A DNA stretch of 64,000 nt from Saturnia japonica (GCA_033032175.1 CM065318.1:15562001-15626000), one strand, 5' to 3'; positions 22,700 to 33,297 are shown, counted from the stretch's first letter. Numbers and translations: made by a program. Notes: generated from the sequence alone by a model not told the origin.

Positions 22700-23095
22700 C
22701 TTTTTATTTGATTCCCAGATGCCGTACATAAATATTAATATCTGGGCGACCGGGCCTTGCTCGGAGACTAAAAAAACCACTATCTAGGTATACTTGGAAT
22801 ATAAAACATTATCTAAATACAAAGTTTCATCCAAATTGTTGGAGCCGTTTCCGAGAAACCAATTACATATATATATACAAGAATTGCTCACTTAATATAA
22901 TAAGATAAAGCCTATGTCACTCCCACAAGTAAGACGAATCTAACGATGCCTCGTATTCAAAAATCCATAAAGCCCTTAGGTTACAGAGCGCGCCAAAGAA
23001 ATAGACATACATACATGTATACATACCTACAGACATACATACAGTCGAAAAACATGACCCTCCTTTTTCGCAGTGGGGTGAAAAAATAGCAAATC
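22700..23095 (+). repeat. R7 repeat, copy with internal insertion
   Basis: GATTCCCAGATGCCGTAC ... AAGCCTATGTCACTCCC ... AGACGAATCTAACGATG and TTTTTCGCAGTGGGGTG match 3630-3775. The copy also has a longer CATACATACATG-rich stretch near 23000. Confidence 0.5.
22741..22905. mobile_element. Short element inserted in R7
   Basis: TCTGGGCGACCGGGCCTTGC to ACAAGAATTGCTCAC plus an AT-rich tail is absent from the copy at 3630-3775, where the two flanks are adjacent. It is non-coding and of unknown class. Confidence 0.5.
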
Positions 23096-23099
23096 ATCA

Positions 23100-24100
23100 A
23101 GTATTTACTGACTGCACACTGATTAAAAACTGTAGGGTTTAAAAATTTAAATAATAGAAAGTAAGAAAAAAAGTAGTGTGTGTGTGTGTCAGCTCCGACG
23201 ACAAACGAGTAGAGTTTACTCCTTAAGTAAGAATGTCTTTGAATATGTAGTCAATTACTCACTCACTCACTGAGTGGTTAATTATTTATCTAAAAGCAAG
23301 GTGATGTAGGTACTTATATATACACATACATGATTTCAAAGTCAAGGGTGCACAACTTACGTTGCATAGAAAAACGTAACGCTTATTTTTAACGCTTTTA
23401 TAAATTTTACACATTCCGTAATGGGGCCTTTATAAGAAAATCGATTCTTAAAGAGTAAGCTCCAAAAATGTGTGCACTTAATAACTTATGTAACTATGTA
23501 TGTATGTGTTTTTTGGTCTTTAAGGTCTAACACCGATTTACTGAGTGAATTACATGGCTGAGTGGAACCCATAAATAATCTAACTTTTTAATTTAAAATC
23601 TAGTAATTATAATTATTCATCACAACTGAGTCATCACTGTTTCAAAATCATCATCTGCTGCTTTATCTCTTTAATGTGTAATTATGTAAACATGTATGTA
23701 AAAATATTACAATATCGTCGTTTGCCGCTTTCCGTATATATCAACTCATATATATTGTATATATACTTTTGTTTTTATTTCATTTCTTTCTAAATTGAAG
23801 CCAAACTACTCTTAGCATTATTTATAAATCGGAATCACATTTCTATGGTGTTGGATAAAAAGTAAATCGTGTAAATTCGATGTAGTCAAGCTCTGGGCCT
23901 AAGTGAGTATGAAAATAGTGCCTTTCAGTGGGATGACACGTTTTCAAGGGGAATTTGAGCACAATACAAGTGAGATTAAGCTAGGTTGGCGGCGGTTTTG
24001 CAGCTTTTAATACGTAGATACGATGAAACCAGAACACCACTATCTACATAATATTTTATAGTTATAGTTAGATTTGGTGTTATGTAGTAATTTATTTATC
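23100..24100. other. AT-rich spacer with a short (TG)n
   Basis: A GTGTGTGTGTGTGTGT run lies near 23175-23190. No gene or repeat partner otherwise seen. Confidence 0.3.
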
Positions 24101-24109
24101 TATACACTT

Positions 24110-24343
24110 ACGGCCGTTTTCAATAACATATTTGAGTTGACTATCCCCGGTTAGTACATATTTGTAATAAGTGCTATCTTTAGACAGGCATCGGCTTTCC
24201 TTTTATCTATCTAAGCTATAGTACATGTAGCTATAAAAACTATCCATTGATAGGTTATTGAATTAAAAGTAAGGACTAAAAGTTATATTTATCTATCTTT
24301 AATAACTGAAACAACGGATAGATAGGTTTTTGAAAACGACCGT
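24110..24343. mobile_element. MITE family M2, copy 1
   Basis: Starts ACGGCCGTTTTCAATAACAT and ends TTTTTGAAAACGACCGT, inverted ends of about 17-20 bp, with TA after the right end; the left flank reads TT. The copy at 35258-35509 has the same ends with clean TA flanks. Internal AACTATCCATTGATAGGTTA is shared. Confidence 0.6.
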
Positions 24344-24477
24344 TAATGGTTTTAACTCTGAACAGATCTGATTTTGATATCGTTCTAGTATTATGAAAAA
24401 TTACGTTTTTTGTATGTTAATTTTAGTTCCACCAAGTTTCCACTAGGGTTACTGCTAGTTATTATTTATAAAATGAT

Positions 24478-24615
24478 GCGCTATCACACTCAAATTGAAA
24501 ATCTATCGCCAAGCCCCTAAAGGTGTATTCCGGCAGCGACACTTGAGAGCCAGTCCTCCCACTAGGCTTAGCGGGTTACAGTCTTGAACCACATGGCTAC
24601 TTAATGTCAGGTAAC
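24478..24615 (+). repeat. SINE-1, 3' half
   Basis: CACACTCAAATTGAAAATCT, ACTTGAGAGCCAGTCCTCCC and ACTAGGCTTAGCGGGTTAC belong to the right part of SINE-1. The promoter head is missing. Confidence 0.6.
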
Positions 24616-24865
24616 CTATAATGAATACAAAAAACATGTGTAGTACACATGCAGTAAAAGTAAATCTTCAGAAAACATAAAAATATTCACATAAACGATA
24701 TACGTGAACAATACACCACGCTGGCTATGACTCATTTTCCCAAGGCTTCGCAATATGCAGGCGCGCACACTTACTAGTCTCTCTTTATTGTCGTTTTTTC
24801 ATTTCAGTCAGTTTCAAATCACAACGGCGCGACGCTAAAGAAGTTTTCACTTCAAAAATAAAACC

Positions 24866-24975
24866 ATGCCGATAGTTAGGCAAGGATTTGTAAATGTCCT
24901 ATCATCGAAAATTCGGGCTTTTTCAACGTCATTATCATTGTTTCAATTTAAATTGTTATATCTTCATTTGTTTAA
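24866..24975 (+). CDS. Candidate first coding exon with a mitochondrial presequence
   Basis: ATG at 24866 opens a frame reading MPIVRQGFVNVLSSKIRAFS then TSLSLFQ. The first 27 residues have Arg and Lys spaced among hydrophobic and Ser residues and no acidic residue. RAFS fits the R-x-F/Y-S/A cleavage pattern of mitochondrial processing peptidase. Upstream, TTTTTTCATTTCAG followed by TCAGTTTC (24794-24815) could be either a strong splice acceptor or a TCAGT initiator. The frame stays open to 25201 but enters a Helitron at 25124, so the real exon must end earlier. GTCAAAC near 24978 is only a weak donor, and I find no downstream exon. The protein is unknown to me; chance is a serious alternative. 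Confidence 0.3.
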
Positions 24976-25123
24976 AGGTCAAACAAAAACAATAAAAACT
25001 AGTCATAATCTTCTTCTCTACTCTATGAACTGTTTTTTCTACACAAATCAACCTCACGAAATCCATCCATATCTCCTTATGTCTCCCTCTACTCCTATAT
25101 CCGTTCACCTTCATACTTTATCT

Positions 25124-25638
25124 TCTATCAATACAATTAATAAAATTGAAGTGTCTATTTGTAATGTCAAAATAACAGGTTTTTTTACGAAATGCATATA
25201 AAGTATATACGATACCTATAACAAAAAACGTATTTTTTTCATTTTTGTCTGTCTGTCTGTTTGTTTCGAGTAATCTCCGAAACGGTTGGACCGATTTTGA
25301 CGGGACTTTCACTGATAGATGATAGCTGATGATATAGAGAGTAACCTAGAGTACTATTATTTTAGAAAAATTATTAGGGTTACAACTGGTCATGGTGAAT
25401 CAATTCGGGCGTTTAAATGGCTTATGCTAGGTAAACAATAAGAGATATAGCACATTAATGTACTACATAATTATAGGAATTAAAAAGACCTACAAAAAAA
25501 GTCCGGGAGAGTATACATCTATCTTCTAACGAACAGCCACAATAAGCATTTTTGTCTTTAAAATAGCCGGGAGCGGGGGCGCAAGATGCGCACGGGCATT
25601 CTGTAGTCCTCGTGAGCGAAGCCACGGGCACAGTTAGT
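25124..25638 (+). mobile_element. Helitron-like family A, full-length copy
   Basis: Starts TCTATCAATACAATTAAT and ends GAAGCCACGGGCACAGTTAG|T followed by T. GTCTGTCTGTCTGTTTG and CCGAAACGGTTGGACCG are present. The terminal CTAGT is mutated to TTAGT. Confidence 0.65.
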
Positions 25639-25739
25639 TCTAATTATATGGCTTTCATCCATCTTCATGCATGTCCATACTTCGCTAACCTATTACCCAC
25701 TAAGTTTTGTAACTAGTTAGGATGTAAACAATTTAAGTG

Positions 25740-25910
25740 TTAACGTGTTCATAATATAAAGGCGCCAATAGATACAATCGACACGTGTCACAGGGCAGAT
25801 CAAACGTGTAGAGAGCTGGTAACACTTCGCTATTCACACTGCACTGCCTCTAAGGGTGTCGTGATAATTGTGGAATTTAATATTACTGTCATATGGGGGT
25901 GGGTAGCTAA
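25740..25910. other. Unique spacer block
   Basis: ATAAAGGCGCCAATAGATAC to GCCTCTAAGGGTGTCGTG has no partner in the window and no coding frame. Confidence 0.2.
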
Positions 25911-26025
25911 GAAAATTTATCGTTTTGTAATACCAATACTGTCTGCTTCGATTAATAAATGTAATTATTAATTAATATTGATAGATGGGTTTTGTATTTT
26001 TCGGTATTTATTCTGTGTTTTGTTT

Positions 26026-26200
26026 CTTTTTAACCCCTGATCAAACAGGGATTAATAATTTTAACATGTCTATATCTGTGTCTGTCTGTAGCATTGTAGC
26101 TTCCAAACGGCTGAACCGGTTATGGTTTGAAAGGTGACTTTTTAGCTATGGTTCCTGAAAATCTCTTCAGCCGTTAGCAGATTATCAGCACTTATCTAGT
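26026..26200 (+). repeat. TTTTTAACCCC...CTGTCTG repeat
   Basis: CTTTTTAACCCCTGATC, ATCTGTGTCTGTCTGTAGC, CCAAACGGCTGAACCGGTTA and TCTTCAGCCGTTAGCAG resemble a widespread lepidopteran non-coding repeat. There is only one clear copy in this window, so the call rests on general knowledge. Confidence 0.35.
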
Positions 26201-26242
26201 TGAGGAATGGATATGAACAACTTCCATGGGTCTAATCGAGTA

Positions 26243-26605
26243 GAGGTGGGCGATTATAAATGATTTACATAATCGAGGTATTTTGATCATAAGTGATCAT
26301 TCATAATCGAGCACTATAAGTATACTCAGAGGTGGAAGATTATGAATGATGACTGAATTGAGATATTTACTTATTAAAAATGTAGAGTTGCAAGCTAAAA
26401 AAAGGTCGATCGGTCGTAATAATTAGTAATTCTATCAAATTAGTAACCTAGCATTAGTAATTACTAATCGTACTTCGATTGTGAATGATCACTCATCATC
26501 GAAATTTCTACTAATATTAGTAGTTACTAATGGCCATAATCGAGATAACTCGTTTATCTTCATAATCAAATGATTACATTAGTATATCTCATAATCGTCC
26601 ACCGC
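26243..26605. mobile_element. MITE family M1, copy 2 (TA target duplication)
   Basis: Ends GAGGTGGGCGAT and ATCGTCCACCGC are flanked by TA at 26241-26242 and 26606-26607. Near 26331 an internal second start (AGAGGTGGAAGATTATGAA) suggests nesting or a partial duplication. The right terminal 60 bases are almost identical to copy 1. Confidence 0.65.
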
Positions 26606-26895
26606 TATAATTAGTTGAAGTTTGATATTCTGTTTTTTTCAATTATATTAGCAGAGCATGGTAACCTTGATCCAATTCTTTAGCATGATTTGGAATCTGA
26701 ACAACTTACCGTATAGTATAATAATAAAGAGCTTACTATCGTGTTTGGGCTAATTAAAATGGTCTCAACGAATAGGATGTATCGGAGGCTATATAAATTT
26801 TTAATTTATCTTATAGATTGTAATGTCCAATTTTTTATTACCAAAAAACGGAATAACATTTTACAAACAATCTAATGTTTAGTAAAAATATAGCT

Positions 26896-27003
26896 GAAGA
26901 TTATAACACGCTAAGTTTAGAGGGAATTTCGCTCTTAAGTGCAGCTGTCAGAACACTTAAAGGTTCTCGACGACATATTTTCAATTTGATAGCTAGACGA
27001 GCG
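26896..27003 (-). repeat. SINE-1 fragment
   Basis: TTATAACACGCTAAGT, CTCTTAAGTGCAGCTGTC and TTCAATTTGATAGC follow SINE-1 on the minus strand, much diverged. Confidence 0.5.
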
Positions 27004-27402
27004 TATGTACTCTTCTTCTTCTTAGAGTGTCTCTCCAATTAGTGAAGGTGAAGTAATTATATTTAGTTTTGTCCATGGTACAAATGGAAAAAATTGAAAT
27101 ACAGAAATATCTGCAAAGAATAAGCAAAAAAATCAAAACGTAAAATCCACAAATGCGTTTAGTACCGTGCTTTGATGACTGAAGTCAAGTGAACTGGAGA
27201 ATTGGCTGGTAGGTACTTACATTGACTCGGGCACCAGTTCACAAATGACAACGAACCAAGAACCAATGAATCAGCGCGTGTTGTTCTGGATTCACTTCGG
27301 AGATTATAGGTGCTGATTAGAATGTTGTATGTAGTGGAAATGTTAGAATCACCACTTCGATTGGAAACAGTTAATTTTTTTTATATATGAGGACACAATT
27401 TC

Positions 27403-27605
27403 ACATACGGCCATTTAATTCCAAACTAAGCAAAGCTCTTAATATGGTAACTAAACAGCTGATATACATACATATACAGATATTAACACCCAGACACACA
27501 CAAATGACATTTATGCTCATCACACAAAGTCAGTCATGGGCGGGGATCGAACCCGCGACCTCTCGGCTCAATAGTAGCGTCTACTACCACTGCGCCACGA
27601 GGACT
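27403..27605 (-). repeat. tRNA-derived SINE-4
   Basis: On the minus strand the head reads TCCTCGTGGCGCAGTGG (A box), then about 35 bases later CGCGGGTTCGATCCCCGCC (B box). A 120-base tail with TAGTTACCATATTAAGAGC follows. The tRNA-like part is well preserved, but a SINE tail with a second fragment at 9957-10018 argues against a functional tRNA gene. Confidence 0.6.
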
Positions 27606-27744
27606 GTTAAACTGTGACAGGACAGGACTGTGGTTACAGTTGAAAATTTATTAAGTGTTCCTTCCTACCTTAACTTTGAATCTCTTATCAGTTAGTAGTT
27701 AATAAGACCAAGGAACAAGATGTATTTTACGAGCGAAAAGAATA

Positions 27745-28740
27745 TTTTAGTGGTTACTGCTTCACTCGTGAATGGAGTATATAAACCAAACCCGCCCACG
27801 TATTTAATGGCTGCAGTAGTGGAATATTCAGCAGTGTAGCGCCGTAGATTAGGACAAGTTAACAGAAATTACATGAGTAATATGCAGAATGGCGTAGAAG
27901 AAGTCATTTTGGACAACAAGGCCGATATTAGTAATATGAAGTGCATTGTGTGCTGTGAGGGGAAGTAAAATAGATTGCCGTTTCTTCATTAGGGCAACAG
28001 GAGCACAGAGATGTTGCGTATAGTTTACTAGTTTACACTGACATCTGCGGGCCAATGGAGAATATCTCTCTTGGAGGATCCAGGTACTTCTTTCTCTTTA
28101 TCGATGCATAAAGCCACATGATCTATGTATATTTCTTTAAAAAAAAGTGTTTTAAAAATTGTATAGCAAAAGTTGACAATTTATGTTCAAAGAAAATAAA
28201 GATTCTATGAAGTATTTTAATAAAGATTTTAATAATTATTTAAAAGTAGGTAATGGGAATAATTCATCAAAAGTCAAATTCTTATACTCCTGAACAAAAT
28301 GGGCTTAGTGAACATATGAACAGAACGATCATAGAAAAAGCCAGATGTCTTTTGTTTGAAGGCTGTAGCAGTTAACACTGCAGCTTATTTACAGAATCGA
28401 ACCATAAAAAGTGTATTAAATAATTATACCCCTTATGAGCTGTCCACAAGCAAAAAGCTAAATCTAAGTCACATTAGAATATTTGGCAGTAAAGTCATGA
28501 AGGTCATTCCCAAAGAGAAAATACACTATTTTGATAAGAAAGCAGATAAATGTAAACTGTTGTGTTATTGTGAAGATTTCAAAGAACTTGGGTAATTGCA
28601 AACATTTCGGATATTATTATTGAAGAAAATATATCTTGCCAGGATAGTGTGATTATAGAGACTAATGACAAGACAGAAGTGTGTCTAGATCCAGTAAGAG
28701 ATGTTACAGGGGATAATTTATTCTTTTAATTCTGTAGACA
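27745..28740 (+). pseudogene. Ty1/copia pol relic (pre-integrase and integrase)
   Basis: Pieces of a copia-type polyprotein follow one another on the plus strand in shifting frames. RRLGQVNRNYMS (about 27840) and MKCIVCCEGK (27937) resemble the GAG-pre-integrase zinc region. TDICGPMENISLGGSRYFF with LFIDA (28040-28110) is the integrase start. YTPEQNGLSEHMNRTI (28280) is the conserved PxQNG motif with the catalytic Glu region. From 28356, VNTAAYLQNRTI and HIRIFGSKVMKV lead to the end of the integrase core. Stops and shifts interrupt each block, and reverse transcriptase, RNase H and LTRs are not found nearby. An old, inactive fragment. Confidence 0.75.
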
Positions 28741-28845
28741 ATGGTAACCCAAAACGTATACACAAATAAAAGTCAACAACAGCTTATAAACTCTGTAAAA
28801 CATTATATGTTACTGAACGGGTTAGGTATTGTTAATGTTTAGTAA

Positions 28846-29040
28846 TCTATACATATAAAATGCTTTATCCTGAATGACTGACGGATCAACGCACAGCCTA
28901 AACCGCTGACCGTAGAGACCTGAAACATGGAGGATGTGTTCTTTGTATGACGTAGGCATCCGATAAGAAAGGATTTTCTGAAATTCTACCCCTAAGAGGA
29001 TGAAAAAGGAGCGCAAAGTTTGTATCGTACAACGTGATTC
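28846..29040 (+). mobile_element. Helitron-like 5' region
   Basis: Starts TCTATACATATAAAATGC, then TGAATGACTGACGGATCAAC and GCACAGCCTAAACCGCTGAC, a frequent 5' body of lepidopteran Helitron-like repeats. The 3' end is not found. Confidence 0.4.
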
Positions 29041-29044
29041 CTTG

Positions 29045-29900
29045 GTCCAATCTAATTCAAATTTTGCATAAACCTTTTTTAACAGAATTGATGGAAGACT
29101 TGTTTCTTATTTTATTGAAATTCATTCCCTAACGGAGTTAGAAAGGGGTAGAATGTTATTTTGGCAGTGATTTGCTTCGAAGTTGATATCAATACTCCTT
29201 AGATTGCTTTTGATTTATATAACATTTTATTTAGACACATGTTTGAAAACTCAATCCAATTTAATTCAAAAAAGGTTGAAATCACTTCTACTAATTATAA
29301 TAAAAGAGTCGAAATCTGTACAGTGAAGATATTTGAGAAAAAAAATATGGGAAAGTATAAGTTAAGACAGTTTTTGAAATTTTTGTCTGTCCGTCTGTCT
29401 GTCGGTATGTTTGTACGCCTACTGGACCGAATTTATAGTCTGAAGGTACATTTAGAATGCATTTTTACACGTATGAATATTTGTATGGTCTATATATTAA
29501 TACTGTATAAATATTTTAAGTATACAGTGAAAATAAGTGAAATTAATCCATTTTACTTCAACATAATTTTCTTAATTTACGTCTTTTATCTTAGAAATAA
29601 TAAACAAATACGTTTATTTACGTATTTTTCATTAGGTATACATAGATGGCGCTACACGGTATATTTTTCGTATATCATGCGTTAAAATTATCACGAATTT
29701 GTTTTGATTTTTATTGTTACACTTGGATTTATTTTCTGCAAGGGCTCTTATTAACAAATGTAGGCTGATCTTATTCATTTTGTACATTTTAATATTATTT
29801 TTAATTTTGTAAACTAGATTGTTAGCTATTTCGTTCCACATTCTACGATAAATGTCACTGTTTTATGTTTTTTCTTTTTTTTATATCGAGATTTTATTAA
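29045..29900. other. AT-rich spacer, repeat-like in part
   Basis: Around 29380-29430 a GTCTGTCCGTCTGTCTGTC run with CTACTGGACCGAATTT hints at another Helitron-like remnant. A 148-codon open frame here is a by-product of AT-rich composition and is not called. Confidence 0.3.
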
Positions 29901-29903
29901 ATT

Positions 29904-30110
29904 ACTAGCTAGCCCCACGGTTTCACCCATGTTAATTTTATCTGACAAACACCGCGCCGCCAACGCACCCATGTAGTCTATCATAATTGTTCTTACCGCA
30001 ACTACAAATTATTTTAATTTTTATTTATCCCCTAAACGATATGTCCAAATAGCATACTCTAAAGTGCAAAATTTAACTTCATAAAATTGCACAAGTATTT
30101 TCATTTTAGA
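29904..30110 (-). mobile_element. Helitron-like family B, 3' part
   Basis: The minus strand ends AACCGTGGGGCTAGCTAGT. GATAAAATTAAC and GACTACATGGGTGCG are shared with the plus-strand copy at 32475-33115. Truncated on its 5' side near 30110. Confidence 0.6.
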
Positions 30111-30148
30111 GCGGACACTCGTGACTGGCGTTCGACCGAGATCATCGT

Positions 30149-30164
30149 ACGTACCTACGCGTTT
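30149..30164. repeat. Left target-site duplication of jockey LINE
   Basis: ACGTACCTACGCGTTT, identical to 31100-31115. Confidence 0.75.
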
Positions 30165-31099
30165 CCTGTCCGATCATGACATATAGTTGCCCCACGTTCG
30201 CACATATGTCAAAAACTAATTTCAAACAGTTACAAACTATTCAGAATAGGTTTCTCTAACGTCTTACTGGTGCCCCTCCATACATGCAATCGGAAGATCT
30301 CTATAGAAATATGTATCTTCCTTCGATTCACTCTTACGTCAGATTCCTGTCACGATCTTACTTCGATACCGCATCGAATCACGCAAGCAGCGTTAATTAT
30401 AGCACCCGCTTACTATAAAACGCGACCGCGAAATACTTCTTACCGTTACCACGACGATGAGTCGAGAAAGCTAACGCGTACTACTCCACGTCTCCAACAG
30501 AACGTGCCACACCCATGCCCGCTAACCACCGTTCTTTCGCAGACGCGTCAACTTCGCTCCCGCACACCCGCCACGTCCACCCTCTCTAGCGGCATCCCAA
30601 GCCTGGTCCGTTCCTCGGTGTGAAGCCCTTGGGTCTGGCAGCCGCCCGCGCGATACAAGTGACACTATATGTGCAACACTTAGCTACCCACATACAAACA
30701 TTACATACATATGTTACACACGTGCACACCTCACAGATACATAGGTTCTGTAAGGAATTTTTTTTTTTTTACGCTAGTTAGTGTAGAAAAACTTTTCCGA
30801 TCGCTAAATACACATACGCATGTTTCCTTCATTCCTCCCAGGAGGAGGGGAACATGCATATGAGTATATGTTAGTTAGCTCGAATTTACGGACAGGGAAT
30901 TAGTCAGATCGCGACTAATTTGCAATCGCGACAACCGCCCAAGCCGAGGTCCGGCAACTTTGGCACCCTTGTGCGCGAGTTGTCCAAAACTTTCGAGGCT
31001 GAGTGCCCTAAGCGCTCGCCCCCAAATCCGGTGAAGCTGTAAAAGCCGTCAGAGGCTCCAGGGCCGCTAAGGCAAACAGTATAGTCAGTTCTAAAAAAA
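30165..31099 (+). mobile_element. 5'-truncated jockey-like LINE with intact target duplication
   Basis: The element begins inside the C-terminal part of the ORF2 frame. At about 30172-30400 it reads IMTYSCPTFAHMSKTN, then LQTIQNRFL, an in-frame stop, RLTGAPPYMQSEDLYRN and FLSRSYFDTASNHASS, the typical jockey-clade post-reverse-transcriptase region. A non-coding 3' part of about 480 bases contains CTCGGTGTGAAGCCCTTGGG, AAGCCGAGGTCCGGC and GGTGAAGCTGTAAAAGCC and ends in eight A. The 16-bp duplications at both ends show target-primed insertion of an already truncated copy. Partial 3' copies lie at 36650-36750, 53160-53770 and 58116-58326. Confidence 0.8.
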
Positions 31100-31115
31100 A
31101 CGTACCTACGCGTTT
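31100..31115. repeat. Right target-site duplication of jockey LINE
   Basis: Second copy of ACGTACCTACGCGTTT, directly after the A tail. Confidence 0.75.
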
Positions 31116-31194
31116 ATCGCTCATTGTATGGAGCCGTTTTTCTTACCTACTTTGTTGTGCCTGTAGTTGTACCTACTATGTAATAAACTTGTTA

Positions 31195-31335
31195 CAGGAC
31201 ATTGATCGGCTCATTCATTATTACGAGGAGCGACACGTGCCGCTGTAGAGCGACAGTGCGAATCGCAAACACCCTCGCGGCGTCACGAGCCCGCCTAATT
31301 ACATTCTCGTAATCCATGTTTATTAACAAATAAAC
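31195..31335. other. Unique GC-richer block
   Basis: GCTCATTCATTATTACGAGG to CCGCCTAATTACATTCTCG, with CACGTG at its centre. No repeat partner and no coding frame. The homeodomain-like TAATTA and the E-box make it a candidate regulatory stretch, unproven. Confidence 0.25.
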
Positions 31336-31404
31336 ATTAAAACAAATTATTCACATTACAAACGAGTTTTTGGTTCCGTGGTATAGAGTATTGGGGTACC
31401 ATTA

Positions 31405-31610
31405 GGTAAAATAATAATCCGGAGTTTTCGGTGAAGGAAAACATCGTGATGAAATCAGCTAACCAATAGAAAATCGTTGCGAATTTTTCAAATATCTGGC
31501 TGAGTAGCTATCTTCAATTAAAATTTATAACCAAGCATCTACAGGTTTGTTCCGGCAGTTGCATTTAAAACCCATTTCCTCTGGGCTTACCATCTTTGAT
31601 TACCATCGTG
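31405..31610 (+). repeat. SINE-1, degenerate copy
   Basis: TTTTCGGTGAAGGAAAACAT, CGTGATGAAATCAGC and TTCCGGCAGTTGCATTT are in SINE-1 order. The promoter head is missing or mutated. Confidence 0.5.
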
Positions 31611-32099
31611 TTTAAACGCTAACTTATTAAAATAATTGAATGACGTTTTATAGGCACCTTAGTAAATAGTTTTCAGTTTTCCATGTAACTATTATTATAA
31701 AATACAAAGTAAAGTAGTCAATTTTATTTTAATTGCGCAGACATTTAAAAGACCGTGCGATACTACAAAAGTATTTTTAAATTAATAGATCCCCGAATCC
31801 CTGAAGCATATTAATGTCCGACCATTAAGATTTTACTATTACTAGAGAGTAATAGTGATCACCCTCAAATAATGAATAATAAACCCATGTTCGTTGTTAA
31901 ATCACTTATTAAATTTGATACCTTATACATCATGTTCACAAATATGGTTTAACTTAAAATAAGTCTCAGTAAAAATAATTTGAATTTTTAAAATGTTATT
32001 ATACACCATATATTTTTATTATAACGGAATAAAAATCAATTTTGAAGCTTTTCTGCCTAATTGGTAATATCCTCGAACGTCTCTTCGCAGAATGTAGGT

Positions 32100-32258
32100 A
32101 TATAATTATTAATCTAATAGCTAGCAGTCGCAATGCAACTAAATCTTTTTATTTGAGAAAGAATTTTTAGAATCGGTTCAGTAACTATTCACGGAGATTG
32201 TCTTCTACAAACATAATCACAAACTTTACATTTTATAATATAATGCTAGTATAGTATA
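32100..32258 (-). mobile_element. Helitron-like 5' fragment
   Basis: The minus strand starts around CTATACTAGCATTATATTAT, then CTCCGTGAATAGTTACTGAA and CCGATTCTAAAAATTC, as in the 6480-6736 fragment. The left side contains TAGCTAGCAGTCGCAATGC, perhaps the 3' end. Confidence 0.4.
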
Positions 32259-32280
32259 AGAATTGTTATAGACCTTCCTC

Positions 32281-32432
32281 AGAATTGCTAGACTTCCGTG
32301 GTAGTGGGCATGGCACATTGCGAGTACCTACCCGCTGAATGCAAAGAACACAGAACCGGTAAATCTGACGATCTTTGGGGAAAGCCTATTCTGAGCAGTG
32401 GACGTCTTACGGCTGAATGGATAAATAAATAG
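32281..32432 (+). mobile_element. RTE-like LINE 3' end remnant
   Basis: GATCTTTGGGGAAAGCC and GAGCAGTGGACGTCTTACGG are the last codons of RTE-type ORFs (W-x-S-L-G-E-A-Y then E-Q-W). The sequence then runs into GGATAAATAAATAG. Only the 3' extremity is present, with substitutions. Confidence 0.5.
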
Positions 32433-32474
32433 TATGTTTAAACATTAACTTTCTTTTAAGAAAAATGTATGTTT

Positions 32475-33115
32475 AAGGTACTAATATAATAAAGCGGAAA
32501 AGATTTTTTGTTTGTTTGTTTAAACACGATAATCTCTGGAACTACCGGTCGGATACGAAAAATTCTTTTTGTATATAATAGCCGGTCTATCGAGAAATAG
32601 TATGTGCTATTTAAGATTAGGCTACAACTCTTGGATAGCCTTAAATATTGACTTTTATTACGTAAGTCGAAATTAGAGGCCGGTCCGAACTGGTTAAACC
32701 GCGTGCGCTGGCGTAATCATTAATTGTACAGAAATATAATATTTTACAATAATATTGGTCCTTAGTATGTGTAAAAAAAGGCAGGGATAGCATATGCTTA
32801 TCTCTTATACATAAGCCACAATAAGGTATTTTGTGACCAAAATTTGTTGAAAATTAAAAAGTGATTTAAAAACATTATTTTATTATTTTGAGACATGGCA
32901 TATTAATCCATGCAAACAAAAGAACAAGAAGACAATGAAGTTAAATTTTGCTCTTTATAGTATGTTATTTGGACACATAGTTTAGTAGATAATGAAAAAT
33001 TAAAATAATTTGTACTTGAGGGAAGAACAATTATGATAGACTACATGGGTGCGTTGCCTGCGCGGTGTATGTTGGATAAAATTAACACTGGTAAAACCGT
33101 GGGGCACAACTAGTG
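32475..33115 (+). mobile_element. Helitron-like family B, full-length copy
   Basis: The 5' region TAATATAATAAAGCGG with TTTGTTTGTTTGTTTAAAC is followed by a non-coding body and ends GGTAAAACCGTGGGGCACAA|CTAGT at 33115. The last 170 bases are an inverted match to 29904-30110. About 640 bp. Confidence 0.6.
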
Positions 33116-33297
33116 TAGTAATGAATAGGCATGGAATCCACTAAACGCTAAGTTAAACAACAAAAGCAACATCAAAAAGAACCTCATTCTAACTGAGACT
33201 AGTTAATAATAGCTTTCTTGTTCTGAGAACTGGGATCATACGCTGCGTATACCAGTTTGTATTCTCCATCTCCATATTCTCTTCTTCTTCTTCTTGT

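Noticed and set aside
23000..23045. Regularly spaced CATACATACATG words, CRISPR-like at first glance
   Set aside because: A simple microsatellite-type stretch in a repeat; no array with unique spacers.
27535..27603. tRNA-like sequence with good A and B boxes
   Set aside because: It continues into a tail shared with 9957-10018 and lacks a convincing cloverleaf, so it is a SINE head.
29239..29685. 148-codon open frame
   Set aside because: Composition typical of AT-rich random translation and part derived from a TCTG repeat; no domain.
30270..30623. 117-codon open frame
   Set aside because: Wrong frame of the jockey ORF2 relic.
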